Part shown: one piece after another, positions 7,482 to 14,904 of the stretch
Layout: every line of letters begins with the position of its first letter
Numbering within the stretch: the stretch's first letter is position 1
The notes under the pieces: generated by a model
What the model was told of the DNA's origin: nothing
The model's database searches: none
Seen by the model: only the letters and a program-made list of their open reading frames with translations
DNA from: Alphaproteobacteria bacterium UBA2784
GTDB taxonomy: Bacteria; Pseudomonadota; Alphaproteobacteria; Micropepsales; Micropepsaceae
Reading direction: 5' to 3'
Length of the DNA: 15,028 bases
Assembly (NCBI GenBank): GCA_002352285.1
Contig: DEIC01000120.1
Coordinates: 1-15,028, forward strand
Translations under genes and position numbers: made by a program

Positions 7482-8586
7482 CCTCTTGATAGAGCAGTGC
7501 CGCCGTCCCCAGAAGGATGGCGACCATGGCCGGTGCCCATGCCGCAGGAAAGGCAGGCACAAGCCCCGAAAGGCCCAGCGCCTGTGTCAGGTCACTCAGG
7601 AAGTAGAGAAGGAAACCCGCAGCCACACCAGCCGCCACAAGCTGCCCGACCCCGCCGAATCGCGCAAGCCGCAATGAGAAGACCGTGGCGACCATCACCA
7701 TGGCGCACAAAAGCAGGGGCAGGGCCATCAGGCTGTAGAATTGCATGCGGTGCCGGATGGCCGAAAACCCGGCGGCTTCTGCCGTCGCCACGAAGGCCGG
7801 CAGATCCCAGAATGAAATCGTATCGGGTGAGGCAAAGCTGTCCTGGATCTGACCGGGCAGAAGCTGGGTCTTGAGATCATAGGTCTCATGGTGGACCGGC
7901 GCTTTGCCGGGCGCCTGTTCCCAGACGTCCTCCAGAATCCATGCCCCGTTCTGCAGGCGCGCACTGACGGCGTCGAACCGGCCCGCATAGGTATCGGCCC
8001 CGCGATAGCGCAGGACGATCACATCCTCCAGCCGCTGGCCACCTTCGCCCACACGCAACGCATGAATAACCGACTGGCCCGTCTCGTCCGACTGGCGCAG
8101 CCATACACCGGTCTTGAATACATCGAGCGTTGAAGCGCGCCCGCGGATGTAACGCGACTCGAGATCCTCAAACCGCGACAGCAGCGTTGCTGAAATCGGA
8201 TTATAGGCCGTTACCGCCAGTACGCCGATCACGATGGAAAGAATCAGCGCAGGTGCGCCGAATTGCCAGACCGACAGGCCTGCCGAGCGCGCCACAACCA
8301 GTTCCTGTGAACGCGTGAGGCGCGAGAACGACCAGATCGCCCCGAACAGCACACAGAACGGCAGTGCCTTGAACATCGTGCCGGGAACTTTGAGGAGCGT
8401 CATGCCGAAGATGCTGAAGATTGTCAGCTCATCGCGCGACAGGCCGCGATTGATGAGTTCGACAAACTCGATCAGGAATACGAGGGCGCCGATCACCAGG
8501 AACGCGCCGCCTACGCCAGCCAGAAAGCGCTGGCCCAGATAGCGCGAAAGCGTCCACGACAGGCGCAGGGTGCGGACATTGTTCAT
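7474..8586 (-). CDS. lptG: LPS export ABC transporter permease LptG
   Basis: LptG is one of the two transmembrane subunits of the inner-membrane LptB2FG extractor, which pulls LPS from the membrane and hands it to LptC/A. The 370-residue protein shows the YjgP/YjgQ-family layout. Three membrane segments lie within about 20-128, a periplasmic beta-jellyroll at about 130-275, and three more membrane segments near the C-terminus. The cytoplasmic coupling-helix region between segments 2 and 3 reads RLTRSQELVVARSAG (89-103), the expected LptB contact. I chose the ATG at 8586 because it overlaps the lptF stop as ATGA and has GGGGAG 8 bases upstream. An in-frame ATG at 8634 would add cysteine-rich residues from within lptF. 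LptG versus LptF is assigned by position (second, next to lptD). Confidence 0.94.
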   Translation of the reverse strand: MNNVRTLRLSWTLSRYLGQRFLAGVGGAFLVIGALVFLIEFVELINRGLSRDELTIFSIFGMTLLKVPGTMFKALPFCVLFGAIWSFSRLTRSQELVVARSAGLSVWQFGAPALILSIVIGVLAVTAYNPISATLLSRFEDLESRYIRGRASTLDVFKTGVWLRQSDETGQSVIHALRVGEGGQRLEDVIVLRYRGADTYAGRFDAVSARLQNGAWILEDVWEQAPGKAPVHHETYDLKTQLLPGQIQDSFASPDTISFWDLPAFVATAEAAGFSAIRHRMQFYSLMALPLLLCAMVMVATVFSLRLARFGGVGQLVAAGVAAGFLLYFLSDLTQALGLSGLVPAFPAAWAPAMVAILLGTAALLYQEDG

Positions 8587-9737
8587 GCCGTTTGCTCCCC
8601 GGCAGCACTTTCCGGTGGCGCAGGTTTGCGCCAATCATCGAAAGGTGAGGGCAGCCAGCCCTGAATGATGGCCACGGCAATCCCGCCAAAGATCACCGGA
8701 ATGAGATAGATGAAGAAAATGAGCGCTGGCGACGAAGCCGCCATGCTGGCAATTCCGACGCCCATCAAGCGCACGACAAGCGCCACGGCGCCCGCTGCCA
8801 CCACGCGCCACGCATAGCCCCGGCGGCTGAAAGTGCCGGTCAGAAGGAATGCACCCGCAAAGAGCACGAACAGGAAGGGATAGAGCGGCTGGGCCAGCCG
8901 GTTGTGCCCCTCTGCGATATAATTGCCGCGCCGCTTGATCTCGCGGTCAGTCGTGCCCTGCGGATCAAGCAGCTCGGGCAGATAGCGCTCATTGGCTTCG
9001 CGCACGGCCTGACGCTGGCTGCCCATGAAGGGTGTCAGGTCGAACACATAGCGCGTGAAGTCGAGTGTCGCGAGGCGGCCATGCGCTTCCACCCGCTGGA
9101 TCACGCCTTCTTCCATGACAAGGCGCGGGCCCTCATCGCTGCGGGTGAGGAGACCGCGCTCGGCCATATAGGTGACGGGATGTTTGCCGTCGCGATTGTC
9201 ATGCACAAGGATGCCGCTGACCGCGCCGCCGCTGGTCCGCTCGCGCACAAAAACGGTCAGCCCCTCGGCGGGTGTCGTGAACGCACCCTCACGGAAGACG
9301 GTCGCCGCAAGGTCAGAACGGATTTCAAATACCTGCTGCTTCATCTCCCGCATGCCCAGCGGCATGAGCCAGAGGTTGAGGAGCGCCACAAGCCCCGCCA
9401 CCAGCAGCCCCAGCGCCATCAGCGGCTTGAGGATCGTCCAGCGGCCCATGCCTGCCGCCGACATCACGGCGGTTTCGCTGTCCTGATGAAAGCGGTTGAG
9501 CGTAAACAGCACGGCGCACAGGAAAGCGGCCGGTACGATATGGATGAGCAGGCTGGGCAAAACCATCAGGCTCAGATAGGCAAACGTGCCCGCCGACTGG
9601 CCCTGATTGATCACAAGATCGAGAAGCCGGAGCGACTGCGACAGCCAGACGATGGCGGTAAACGCAGCCACGCACCCCGCAAAAGGCAGGAGTGCCTGCC
9701 GGAAAATGTAGCGGCTGATCTGGCGGCCAAAATTCAT
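8583..9737 (-). CDS. lptF: LPS export ABC transporter permease LptF
   Basis: LptF pairs with LptG in the LptB2FG complex of the inner membrane. The 384-residue protein has the same architecture. Three membrane segments lie within about 15-125, and the coupling helix RFHQDSETAVMSAAGMG (82-98) carries the family's conserved DSE and A-x-G positions. A periplasmic jellyroll follows (about 130-285), with three C-terminal membrane segments and a short cytoplasmic tail. The ATG at 9737 (MNFGRQISRYIFRQ) is the natural start. An in-frame ATG at 9893 would extend into the divergent control region with non-conserved sequence. No strong Shine-Dalgarno precedes the ATG. This is the first gene of the leftward string and lies divergent from pepA, an arrangement also known in E. 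coli. Confidence 0.94.
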   Translation of the reverse strand: MNFGRQISRYIFRQALLPFAGCVAAFTAIVWLSQSLRLLDLVINQGQSAGTFAYLSLMVLPSLLIHIVPAAFLCAVLFTLNRFHQDSETAVMSAAGMGRWTILKPLMALGLLVAGLVALLNLWLMPLGMREMKQQVFEIRSDLAATVFREGAFTTPAEGLTVFVRERTSGGAVSGILVHDNRDGKHPVTYMAERGLLTRSDEGPRLVMEEGVIQRVEAHGRLATLDFTRYVFDLTPFMGSQRQAVREANERYLPELLDPQGTTDREIKRRGNYIAEGHNRLAQPLYPFLFVLFAGAFLLTGTFSRRGYAWRVVAAGAVALVVRLMGVGIASMAASSPALIFFIYLIPVIFGGIAVAIIQGWLPSPFDDWRKPAPPESAAGEQTA

Positions 9738-9916
9738 GCGCGGACGAAAACCCCTGCCGGACGGCGCCCGGAAGGGCTGCCCCAAGTGCCGCCCCCCTTG
9801 GCGGTCACAAGCCGATAGACTACCACTCGCCCCGGGTAAAGGCGGCTTTAATTCGGGGTAAGCTCCCCGGCCCGCCGTGATTTCCGCCGCCATTCATCTT
9901 AACGCTGGAGCTTTCC
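9738..9916. promoter_or_regulatory. Divergent control region between lptF and pepA
   Basis: These 179 non-coding bases separate the divergent starts of lptF (-) and pepA (+), so promoters for both transcripts must lie here or upstream within the opposing gene. I find no strong sigma-70 match. The best minus-strand candidate for lptF is TTTACC with 17 bp to TATCGG. On the plus strand TTGGCG (9798-9803) is 17 bp from TACCAC (9821-9826). Both are weak. A Shine-Dalgarno-like CTGGAG (9905-9910) lies 6 bases before the pepA ATG. No operator-like palindrome stands out. Confidence 0.5.
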
Positions 9917-11410
9917 ATGATTGTCAGCTTTGCGCCCGTCGCCAAAACCGTTGACGGCGCGCTCGTTGTGACCGCCTTCGAGGGCGGCGTGCTTTCACCC
10001 TTTGCTGCGTCGCTCGACAAGGGTTCGCGCGGCGCCATCAAGAAAGCCATTGCCGCCGGAGGCTTTACCGGGGCGAAGGGCCAGATGCTCGAATTCCTTG
10101 GTCTGGCAGGCACGAAGGCGAGCCGCGTGATCGTGGCGGGTCTGGGCGCAGAAAAGAATGTGGATGGCCTGACGCTGGAAGCTGCTGCCGGTAATGCGGT
10201 CGCGCGCCTTCTCACCAGCGGCGAGAAGCAGGTGACCTTTGTGGCCGAGGCGGGCAAAAACTTTGCCAATGCGGCCGAGGCTGCGTGCCGCATGGCGCTG
10301 GGTGCGAAGCTGCGCGCCTATCGCTTCGACCAGTACCGCACCAAGATGAAGAAGGAAGACAAGCCCTCGCTCGCGAAGGCCGTGGTGATGTCGGCGGATG
10401 CTGCGGGCGCCAAGAAGGCGTGGAAGGCGCATGAGGCGCTGGCCGATGGCGTTTACTTCACCCGAGATCTCGTCAGCGAGCCGCCAAACATCCTCAACCC
10501 CGCCGAATTCGCCCGCCGCTGCGAGGCGATGAAAGATTTGGGCCTTGAGGTTGAAGTGCTCGGCGAAAAGGAAATGAAGAAGCTCGGCATGGGCGCGCTC
10601 CTGGGCGTTGGCCAGGGCGCTGAGGCCGAGAGCAAGCTCGTCGTCATGCGCTGGAACGGCGATGGCAAGAGCGATCCCATTGCCTTTGTCGGCAAGGGTG
10701 TCTGCTTTGACTCGGGCGGCATTTCCTTGAAGCCCGGCGACGGCATGTGGGACATGAAGTGGGACATGGCGGGTGCTGGCGCCGTTGCCGGTCTCATGCG
10801 CACGCTGGCCGCGCGCAAGGCGAAAGTGAACGCCGTCGGCGTGATCGGCCTTGTCGAGAACATGCCCGATGGCAAGGCGCAGCGCCCCGGCGACATCGTC
10901 ACTTCCATGTCAGGCCAGACGATTGAAGTCTGGAATACCGACGCCGAAGGCCGCCTCGTGCTCGCCGATGCGCTCTGGTACACGCAGGACCGCTTCAAGC
11001 CGAAATTCATGGTCGATCTCGCAACCCTCACGGGCGCGGTGATGATTGCGCTGGGCAAGGAATTTGCCGCGATCTTCGCCAATGACGACGAGCTGGCGGG
11101 CCAGCTGGGCGCTGCCGGCAAGGCCGAGGGCGAAGCGCTCTGGCGCCTGCCGATGGTCGATGCCTATGACCGCATGATAGACAGCGCCTGCGCCGACATG
11201 AAGAACATCACCGGCACCCGCGATGCGGGCTCGGCAATCGGTGCAGTGTTCCTGCAGCGCTTCGTCAACAAGGTGAAGTGGGCGCATCTTGACATCGCAG
11301 GCGTTGCCTGGAGCGCCAAGGCCAAGGCAACCGTGCCGGAGGGTGCGACCGCCTATGGCGTGCGCCTCCTCAACAACTTCGTCGCCGCCAATTACGAGGC
11401 GAAGGAATGA
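9917..11410 (+). CDS. pepA: Leucyl aminopeptidase (M17 family)
   Basis: PepA is a cytoplasmic two-metal aminopeptidase that removes N-terminal residues, often leucine, from peptides. The E. coli protein also binds DNA in Xer recombination and transcriptional control. The 497-residue length is normal. An N-terminal macro-like domain spans about 1-165 and the catalytic domain about 175-490. The metal and active-site residues are all visible: K260 and D265 in GKGVCFDSGG, K272, D283 in WDMAGAG, and D342, E344 and R346 in the M17 signature NTDAEGRL (340-347). Their spacings match E. coli K270, D275, D293, D352 and E354. The ATG at 9917 follows CTGGAG by 6 bases. The stop overlaps the holC start as ATGA. 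Confidence 0.97.
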   Translation: MIVSFAPVAKTVDGALVVTAFEGGVLSPFAASLDKGSRGAIKKAIAAGGFTGAKGQMLEFLGLAGTKASRVIVAGLGAEKNVDGLTLEAAAGNAVARLLTSGEKQVTFVAEAGKNFANAAEAACRMALGAKLRAYRFDQYRTKMKKEDKPSLAKAVVMSADAAGAKKAWKAHEALADGVYFTRDLVSEPPNILNPAEFARRCEAMKDLGLEVEVLGEKEMKKLGMGALLGVGQGAEAESKLVVMRWNGDGKSDPIAFVGKGVCFDSGGISLKPGDGMWDMKWDMAGAGAVAGLMRTLAARKAKVNAVGVIGLVENMPDGKAQRPGDIVTSMSGQTIEVWNTDAEGRLVLADALWYTQDRFKPKFMVDLATLTGAVMIALGKEFAAIFANDDELAGQLGAAGKAEGEALWRLPMVDAYDRMIDSACADMKNITGTRDAGSAIGAVFLQRFVNKVKWAHLDIAGVAWSAKAKATVPEGATAYGVRLLNNFVAANYEAKE

Positions 11411-11907
11411 TGAGCGAAGCGGGGCGGGGGCAGGAAAAGGGGCCGGAAGTCCTCTTTTACGAGCTTCAGCGCGAAACGCTGGAGACAGCCCTCGTCCCGC
11501 TCCTCGAAAAATCGCTCGCGCGCGGCTGGAAGGCGGTTGTGCGCGCGGGCTCTGCCGAGCGTGTGGCGGCACTGGATGCGCATCTCTGGACATACCGCCC
11601 CGACAGCTTCCTGCCGCACGGCACCAGCGCCGATGGCCATACCGATCGCCAGCCTGTCTTTCTGACGCACGGCAACGACAATCCGGCCAACGCCGAAGTG
11701 CTGTTTCTGGTTGATGGCGCTACGCCTGAGGCCTGGGATGATACGTCGTTGAACGCGCTTGCGCGCGTCGTGTTGCTGTTTGATGGCGCCAACGAGGCGG
11801 CGCGCGCTGCCGCCCGCAGCCAGTGGACCTCGGTGCGCAAAGCGGGCCTGGCTGCGACCTACTGGAAACAGTCAGAATTCGGCCGCTGGGAAAAACAGGG
11901 CGGCTGA
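11407..11907 (+). CDS. holC: DNA polymerase III chi subunit
   Basis: HolC (chi) links the polymerase III clamp loader, through psi, to single-stranded DNA-binding protein. The 166-residue protein starts with the chi-type strand EVLFYEL (14-20) and carries the family hallmark WTYRPDSFLPHG (61-72), followed by DRQPVFLT (80-87) and a predicted strand AEVLFLVDG (96-104). Length is within the usual 140-165 range plus a short N-terminal extension. Two consecutive ATG codons (11407, 11410) could serve as start. The first overlaps the pepA stop as ATGA, with GAAGG upstream inside pepA. The pepA-holC pairing is widely conserved, so the two are probably one transcript. Confidence 0.92.
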   Translation: MMSEAGRGQEKGPEVLFYELQRETLETALVPLLEKSLARGWKAVVRAGSAERVAALDAHLWTYRPDSFLPHGTSADGHTDRQPVFLTHGNDNPANAEVLFLVDGATPEAWDDTSLNALARVVLLFDGANEAARAAARSQWTSVRKAGLAATYWKQSEFGRWEKQGG

Positions 11908-11926
11908 GCGCAAGACTGGCGGGTTC

Positions 11927-11954
11927 TTTCTCATCCGCAAAACTCTGCTAGTAT
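11927..11954 (+). promoter_or_regulatory. Weak candidate promoter for the TPR membrane protein gene
   Basis: In the 72 bp gap after holC, TAGTAT (11949-11954, four of six consensus matches) lies 16 bp from a poor -35, TTTCTC (11927-11932). The context GCTAGTAT also resembles the GCTA-type -10 described in Caulobacter. The gene may instead be read through from pepA-holC. Confidence 0.25.
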
Positions 11955-11979
11955 TCTCCCCATTCAGGCGGGGGAATGG

Positions 11980-12729
11980 ATGTTCTGGATCTATACTATC
12001 GGAGTTATGGGGCTGATGGTCACAATGATCATCCACGCCGTGCGCAACGGCAAAACATTTCCATGGCTCTATGTCATCGTGTTTCTGCCGCTTGTTGGTT
12101 CGATCGCCTACTTCATTGCCGAGGTGCTGCCCGAAATGATGCGCAGCCCCGATGCGCAGAAACTGAAAACCGCAGCCATGGACCGCGCCGATCCCGAGCG
12201 CCATCTGCGCGGCCTTCGCCAGCAGGCGGATCTGTCGAACTCCACCCACGACAAGCAGGCGCTGGCTGAAGAATATCTGCGCCTTGGCCGCGCCGATGAG
12301 GGGCTTGCCGTCTATCGCGACATCATGGGCGGACCCTTTTCGGATGATCCGCGCCTGCAATTGGGTTTTGCCCGCGCGCTGGTGGAGGCGGGCGCCTTTG
12401 CCGAATGTCAGGCGACGCTCGACAATTTCCAGAAGGAAAATCCGAGCTACAAGTCACCCAGCGGCCATCTCACCTACGCACGCGCGCTGGCCGGGCAGGG
12501 CAAGGCAGATGAGGCAATCACCGAGTTTGAGGACGTCGTAAAATATTATTCAGGCCCCGAAGCGCGGGCGCATTACGCGCTTTTTCTGGAGCAGATCGGA
12601 CGGCGCGACGACGCGCGCGCCCATTTCACGCAGATTGTGAAAGTGATGGAAAGCTCGCCCGCCCATGTGCGCAAGCTGCACAAGGAATGGTTTCAGACCG
12701 CGAAGACGGCATTGCAGCGATTGGCGTGA
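11980..12729 (+). CDS. Membrane-anchored TPR-like protein with PLDc_N-like N-terminus
   Basis: This 249-residue protein has two hydrophobic segments near its N-terminus, about 3-20 and 27-49, joined by the basic loop HAVRNGKTF. The turn FLPLVGSIAYFIAEVLPE resembles the phospholipase D/cardiolipin synthase N-terminal (PLDc_N) membrane module, but no HKD catalytic motif follows. A soluble region of helical pairs comes next. Units around 91-120, 126-155, 162-190 and 196-225 carry TPR-type residues such as ALAEEYLRLGRADEGLAVYR, ARALAGQGKADEAITEFE and YALFLEQIGRRDDARAHF. TPR domains bind proteins, so a scaffold or assembly role at the inner membrane is the likely inference. The exact function is unknown to me. 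The ATG at 11980 follows a strong GGGGG ribosome site. A second ATG at 11976 is out of frame. It converges on the ABC-F gene across 324 bp. Confidence 0.85.
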   Translation: MFWIYTIGVMGLMVTMIIHAVRNGKTFPWLYVIVFLPLVGSIAYFIAEVLPEMMRSPDAQKLKTAAMDRADPERHLRGLRQQADLSNSTHDKQALAEEYLRLGRADEGLAVYRDIMGGPFSDDPRLQLGFARALVEAGAFAECQATLDNFQKENPSYKSPSGHLTYARALAGQGKADEAITEFEDVVKYYSGPEARAHYALFLEQIGRRDDARAHFTQIVKVMESSPAHVRKLHKEWFQTAKTALQRLA

Positions 12730-12820
12730 AGTGCGGGAACCTTGGCGCTCTCCCCACGATACATATGCCTCTCGGATTCACACTTCCTGGGAATCCAAGG
12801 AAATGCTTGTTATTTCTTGC

Positions 12821-12853
12821 GCCTCCGCCCGCGCGATCACGCGCGGGGGAGGC
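12821..12853. repeat. GC-rich inverted repeat (REP-like palindrome)
   Basis: The left arm GCCTCCGCCCGCGCG (12821-12835) pairs with the right arm CGCGCGGGGGAGGC (12840-12853) around the loop ATCA, giving 14 base pairs with one bulged G. The outer GCCTCC/GGAGGC frame around a variable GC core is the style of enterobacterial and alphaproteobacterial extragenic palindromes. The entry sequence CTTGCGCCTCCGC recurs, with one base fewer, near 12930 (CTTGCGCTCCGC), suggesting two diverged units side by side. Confidence 0.7.
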
Positions 12854-12855
12854 CA

Positions 12856-12929
12856 GCGATGCCCTTGCATCGCGGGTGGGGGAAATCGGCAGAAAACAAC
12901 TGCCCCCACCCAGATCGCAAGCGCGATCT
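12856..12929. repeat. Cluster of three adjacent perfect hairpins
   Basis: Three perfect stems sit back to back. GCGATGC-CCTT-GCATCGC occupies 12856-12873 (7 bp). GGGTGGGGG (12874-12882) pairs with CCCCCACCC (12903-12911) across an A-rich 20-base loop (9 bp). AGATCGC-AAGC-GCGATCT occupies 12912-12929 (7 bp). The arrangement is nearly symmetrical around the central loop. Three perfect stems with no spare bases between them are unlikely by chance, even in GC-rich DNA. Confidence 0.75.
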
Positions 12930-12948
12930 CTTGCGCTCCGCTCACCCC

Positions 12949-13011
12949 CGCAACGAGTTGCGGAGGAGGTTGAAGAGATGGGTGCATGTGAAAGCCCCCG
13001 AGGGGGAGGCG
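12949..13011 (+). repeat. Dispersed repeat, copy A
   Basis: This stretch of about 63 bp begins with the palindrome CGCAAC-GA-GTTGCG, continues GGAGGAGGTTGAAG, then has GTGCAT, AGCCC and ends GGGAGGCG. It aligns with the reverse complement of the last 66 bases of the window: 25 of the first 27 positions are identical and 17 of the next 22. Small insertions and deletions account for the length difference. It also contains the CCCCC-GA-GGGGG hairpin. Confidence 0.75.
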
Positions 13012-13053
13012 CAAAAAAGGCGGCGTACACTTCAGATTTGCGATTTTTCTCGC

Positions 13054-14904
13054 TCACCCCTCCAGCGCTGCCGCCGCCTCCAGCCATTTGGCTTCCGCTT
13101 CTGACAGGCGTTTGGCGACACTGTCGCGGTTGCGCGAAAGATCGGCAAGGCGCGCGGGCGCCTGTGCATAGAGCGCGGGATTGGCGAGGTCAGCTTCAAT
13201 GGCCGCAAGCTCAGCCGACAGCTTCGCCACATCTTTCTCGGCCTGCTCGGCACGCTTTTTCAGTTGCGAGGAATTTCCGCGCGACGGCACCGCCGCCTCA
13301 CGGGCCGCCGCCTTCGGCTTGCCGCCACTGCGGCCCGCCTTGCCGGTGCGACCCAGCACATAGGCCTCATACTCATCCATGTCGCCTTCAAAGCGCGTAA
13401 CACTGCCATCAGCCACCAGCCACAGCGTATCGACGGATGTCTCCAGGAGATGCCGGTCGTGGCTCACGATGATGACGGCGCCATCATAGTCGTTGATGGC
13501 TTCCATCAGCGCCTCGCGCGCCTCGATGTCGAGATGGTTGGTCGGCTCGTCGAGCACAATGAGATGCGGCGCATCAAAAGCGGCGAGCGCGAGCAGGAGC
13601 CGCGCTTTCTCGCCACCCGACAGATTGCCGACTTTGGTGAGCACCTTGTCCACACCAAAGCCGAAAAAGCCGCAGCGCGCGCGCACTTTCGACTCCGGCT
13701 CGCCTTTCATCAGCTTCGCCATGTGGGAGAGCGGCGTGCCGTCCATATCGAGTTCGTCAAGCTGGTGCTGGGCGAAATAACCGACTTTCAGTTTCGACGC
13801 GCGCGTCATCGTGCCGCCCATGCGTGCAAGCCGCCCGGCAATCAGCTTGGCAAAGGTCGATTTGCCGTTGCCGTTCTTGCCCAGAAGCGCGATGCGGTCA
13901 TCGGCATCAATGCGCAGCGACAGGCTGGAAAGCACCTTGCGCCCGTCATAGCCGCACGAAGCACCGTCAAGCGCCAGAATGGGCGGCGACAGCGCCTCGG
14001 TCTTTGGAAACACGATGGGCGCCACGCGCTCGCCCTCGGGCAGCACGATGGGCTGCATCTTCTCCAGCGCCTTGACGCGCGACTGCGCCTGACGCGCCTT
14101 CGACGCCTTGTAGCGGAAGCGGTCAACAAACGCCTGCATGTGCTTGCGCTTGGCGTCGATCTTTTCCTTTTCGGCGCGCAACAGCTCCAGCTGCATCGCG
14201 CGCTGCTTCTGGAAAATGTCAAAGCCGCCCGTATAGAGCGTCAGCTTGCCGCGCTCGAGATGCAGGATCGCATCAACCGCGCGGTTCAGAAAATCGCGGT
14301 CGTGGCTGACGATGAGAACCGTACGCGGATAGCGCGCCACGTAGTCTTCAAGCCACATCGCGCCTTCGAGATCGAGATAATTGGTCGGCTCATCGAGCAG
14401 CAAAAGATCGGGCTGGCTGAAGAGGAGGGCGGCGAGCGCCACACGCATGCGCCAGCCGCCGGAAAACTCGCTGCATGGCCGGTGCATTTCTTCTTCGGTA
14501 AAGCCAAGCCCTGAGAGCAGGCCCGCCGCGCGCGAGGGCGCTGAATGTGCGTCGATGTCGGCCAGCCGCATGTGAATGTCGGCAATACGCATCGGATCGG
14601 TGGCGGTTTCAGCCTCGTCCAGAAGTGCGATGCGCTCTGTATCGGCGGCCAGCACCGTATCAAGTAGCGTCATCGGCCCGGCAGGCGCCTCCTGCGCCAC
14701 GCGGCCGATGCGCGCGCCGCGCGGCATGTCGATGCGCCCCATCTCGGGGGGCAAATCGCCTTCGATGACGCGGAAAAGCGTGGTTTTGCCCGAGCCATTG
14801 CGCCCGACCAGGCCCACCTTGTGGCCCTCGGGAATAAAGGCGCTGGCGCCGTCAATAATGACGCGCCCGGCGATCCGGCAGGTGATGTTGTCGATCTTCA
14901 ACAT
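13054..14904 (-). CDS. ABC-F family ATPase, YheS-like
   Basis: This 616-residue soluble protein has two ABC cassettes and no membrane domain, the ABC-F plan; members act on the ribosome E-site region. Cassette 1 shows Walker A GRNGSGKT (34-41), signature FSGGWRMR (147-154), Walker B LLLLDEPTNYLD (167-178) and switch H201. The charged interdomain linker (about 224-290) includes DRFRYKASKARQAQSR, the segment that in ABC-F proteins reaches toward P-site tRNA. Cassette 2 shows GKNGNGKS (342-349), LSGGEKAR (428-435), LIVLDEPTNHLD (448-459) and H482. A basic stretch (519-546) leads to a C-terminal coiled coil (about 547-612). Wording such as HKVGLVGRNG, SRAAGLLSGLGF and KVGYFAQHQL is closest, from memory, to E. 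coli YheS, rather than EttA. No clear Shine-Dalgarno precedes the ATG. Confidence 0.93.
   Translation of the reverse strand: MLKIDNITCRIAGRVIIDGASAFIPEGHKVGLVGRNGSGKTTLFRVIEGDLPPEMGRIDMPRGARIGRVAQEAPAGPMTLLDTVLAADTERIALLDEAETATDPMRIADIHMRLADIDAHSAPSRAAGLLSGLGFTEEEMHRPCSEFSGGWRMRVALAALLFSQPDLLLLDEPTNYLDLEGAMWLEDYVARYPRTVLIVSHDRDFLNRAVDAILHLERGKLTLYTGGFDIFQKQRAMQLELLRAEKEKIDAKRKHMQAFVDRFRYKASKARQAQSRVKALEKMQPIVLPEGERVAPIVFPKTEALSPPILALDGASCGYDGRKVLSSLSLRIDADDRIALLGKNGNGKSTFAKLIAGRLARMGGTMTRASKLKVGYFAQHQLDELDMDGTPLSHMAKLMKGEPESKVRARCGFFGFGVDKVLTKVGNLSGGEKARLLLALAAFDAPHLIVLDEPTNHLDIEAREALMEAINDYDGAVIIVSHDRHLLETSVDTLWLVADGSVTRFEGDMDEYEAYVLGRTGKAGRSGGKPKAAAREAAVPSRGNSSQLKKRAEQAEKDVAKLSAELAAIEADLANPALYAQAPARLADLSRNRDSVAKRLSEAEAKWLEAAAALEG

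Larger units (their letters stand above)
12730..13053. other. Palindrome-rich intergenic region between convergent genes
   Basis: This 324 bp gap lies between the stops of the TPR gene and the ABC-F gene. I see no supported gene in it. It holds an imperfect 14 bp GC stem (12821-12853), three adjacent hairpins (12856-12929), a CCGCAAC-GA-GTTGCGG hairpin (12948-12963) that opens a dispersed repeat, and CCCCC-GA-GGGGG (12995-13006). Near its left end GGATTC (12774-12779) can pair with GAATCC (12791-12796). No stem is followed by a good T-run in either direction, so none is a classical intrinsic terminator. The structures could still end or stabilise both converging transcripts. Confidence 0.8.

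Noticed and set aside
12774..12796. GGATTC/GAATCC stem after the TPR gene as an intrinsic terminator
   Set aside because: The 6 bp stem with an 11-base loop is not followed by a T-run, so it does not meet the usual criteria.
12821..12963. CRISPR-like or tandem repeat array
   Set aside because: The palindromes differ in sequence and spacing. There is no constant repeat with regular unique spacers and no cas gene in the window.
12995..13020. CCCCC-GA-GGGGG hairpin near a run of six A as a terminator
   Set aside because: On the plus strand the hairpin is followed by A rather than T. On the minus strand the T-run comes before the hairpin, so the order is wrong for termination in either direction.
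12742..13104. Open reading frames across the palindrome region, including 12742-13104 (+), 12687-13400 (+) and 12778-13014 (-)
   Set aside because: They run through the palindromes and into the neighbouring genes on the wrong strand. They have no good ribosome site and show only the arginine, proline and cysteine-rich composition of GC-rich shadow frames. They may recur with the repeat but need not be translated.
13264..14514. Long plus-strand frame of 416 codons opposite the ABC-F gene
   Set aside because: The minus-strand gene has complete ABC-F motifs. The opposing frame is a GC-bias shadow without domain features.
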